A stretch of DNA of 64,000 nucleotides from Mucilaginibacter aquaedulcis (GTDB lineage Bacteria > Bacteroidota > Bacteroidia > Sphingobacteriales > Sphingobacteriaceae): assembly GCF_030409325.1 (NCBI RefSeq), contig NZ_JAUFPR010000002.1, positions 1,178,001 through 1,242,000 of the forward strand, given 5' to 3'. The notes below the pieces were generated by a model. It saw only the letters and a list, made by a program, of their open reading frames with translations, did no database searches and had not been told where the DNA came from. Below, piece by piece: positions 63,750-64,000 of this stretch. The position numbers and the translations under genes are program-made. Every line of letters begins with the position of its first letter. Positions within the stretch are counted from its first letter, which is position 1.

Positions 63750-64000
63750 ATGAAATTCCTAAATATCAAAAAGAGATATGGTATGATATTTTTTGCTGTT
63801 TTTTTTGTGACTGCATGTACAGTTAAAAAGCAGATTGAAAAGCAAACGGTTTTGAAAGCCGATTCATTAACTAATCTGCAGAAACATTTCAGCGCCATAC
63901 CTGATTCCGTACAAACAAGTGTTTATTGGTATTGGATGTCTGATAATATGTCGGTTGATGGAGTGGTGAAGGATTTAGAGGCCATGAAAAAGGTTGGTAT
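63750..64000 (+). CDS. GH106-like glycoside hydrolase, lipoprotein, cut by window end
   Basis: ATG 63750 opens a lipoprotein signal (lipobox VTAC, Cys at about residue 24). The sequence then reads SVYWYWMSDNMSVDGVVKDL and LEAMKKVG, the same GH106-type opening as in the gene at 40611, but with a lipid anchor instead of a plain signal peptide. Only 83 residues are inside the window. It probably is a second alpha-L-rhamnosidase-like enzyme in the neighbourhood of the SusC/SusD pair. Confidence 0.75.
   Translation, partial: MKFLNIKKRYGMIFFAVFFVTACTVKKQIEKQTVLKADSLTNLQKHFSAIPDSVQTSVYWYWMSDNMSVDGVVKDLEAMKKVG

Noticed and set aside
1..64000. CRISPR array, tRNA genes, integrated phage or insertion sequence
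   Set aside because: I saw no regularly spaced repeats, cloverleaf-like blocks, integrase or transposase.

Overview
The window comes from a Bacteroidota genome, most likely a soil- or plant-associated member of the Sphingobacteriaceae (Mucilaginibacter/Pedobacter type). The signs are a SusC/SusD pair, a TonB-type barrel receptor with an N-terminal carboxypeptidase-regulatory-like domain, several secreted glycoside hydrolases (GH29, GH39-like, two GH106-like), AT-rich spacers, a TAnnTTTG-type promoter box, and few Shine-Dalgarno sequences. The genus is an inference from gene content. I saw no tRNA, rRNA, CRISPR array, intact insertion sequence or phage module.

Layout. 1-3000: a lipoprotein formylglycine-generating-type enzyme, a fatty acid hydroxylase and two tiny membrane proteins (one too short for usual ORF calling) form a coupled minus-strand cluster, with a possible polycysteine micropeptide upstream. 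3.2-7.9 kb: a tripartite efflux operon (MFS pump, HlyD adaptor, TolC channel) led by a cupin protein. 8.1-13.6 kb: an AhpD-like protein, a YncE-like beta-propeller, a TPR histidine kinase and a type II NADH dehydrogenase. 13.7-21.0 kb: a long minus-strand respiratory cluster with a small membrane protein, a PAS histidine kinase, cbb3-type oxidase subunits (CcoN with an odd N-terminal extension; CcoO fused to a cytochrome c), two small membrane or periplasmic proteins, a hemerythrin and an AraC regulator. 21.2-26.8 kb: two sigma-54 activators and an AraC regulator. 26.8-32 kb: a rifamycin-phosphotransferase-like enzyme, an acetyltransferase and malate:quinone oxidoreductase. 32.2-37.6 kb: an outer-membrane receptor, a serine beta-lactamase-fold hydrolase and a membrane histidine kinase. 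37.6-42.1 kb: a frameshifted GH106-like enzyme and a GH39-like enzyme. 42.3-43.6 kb: small proteins and a single-domain response regulator.

43.8-51.8 kb is the least explained part and my candidate for an undescribed system. Five tightly packed plus-strand genes encode an acidic, glycine-zipper protein with a natural His6 run, an HEVGH metalloprotease-like protein, a 568-residue protein I do not recognise, an Amidohydrolase_2-type hydrolase, and an OmpA-domain protein with no signal peptide. The first and last share a ten-residue N-terminal motif. A TGGCAC element suggests sigma-54 control, and a convergent gene encodes a sigma-54 activator with a degenerate receiver and a changed GAFTGA loop.

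52-64 kb: an alpha-L-fucosidase, a PQQ-type sugar dehydrogenase, an AsmA/DUF748-like protein, a SusC/SusD pair, and the start of a second GH106-like lipoprotein cut by the window end. With the 37-42 kb enzymes this suggests use of fucose- and rhamnose-containing glycans.
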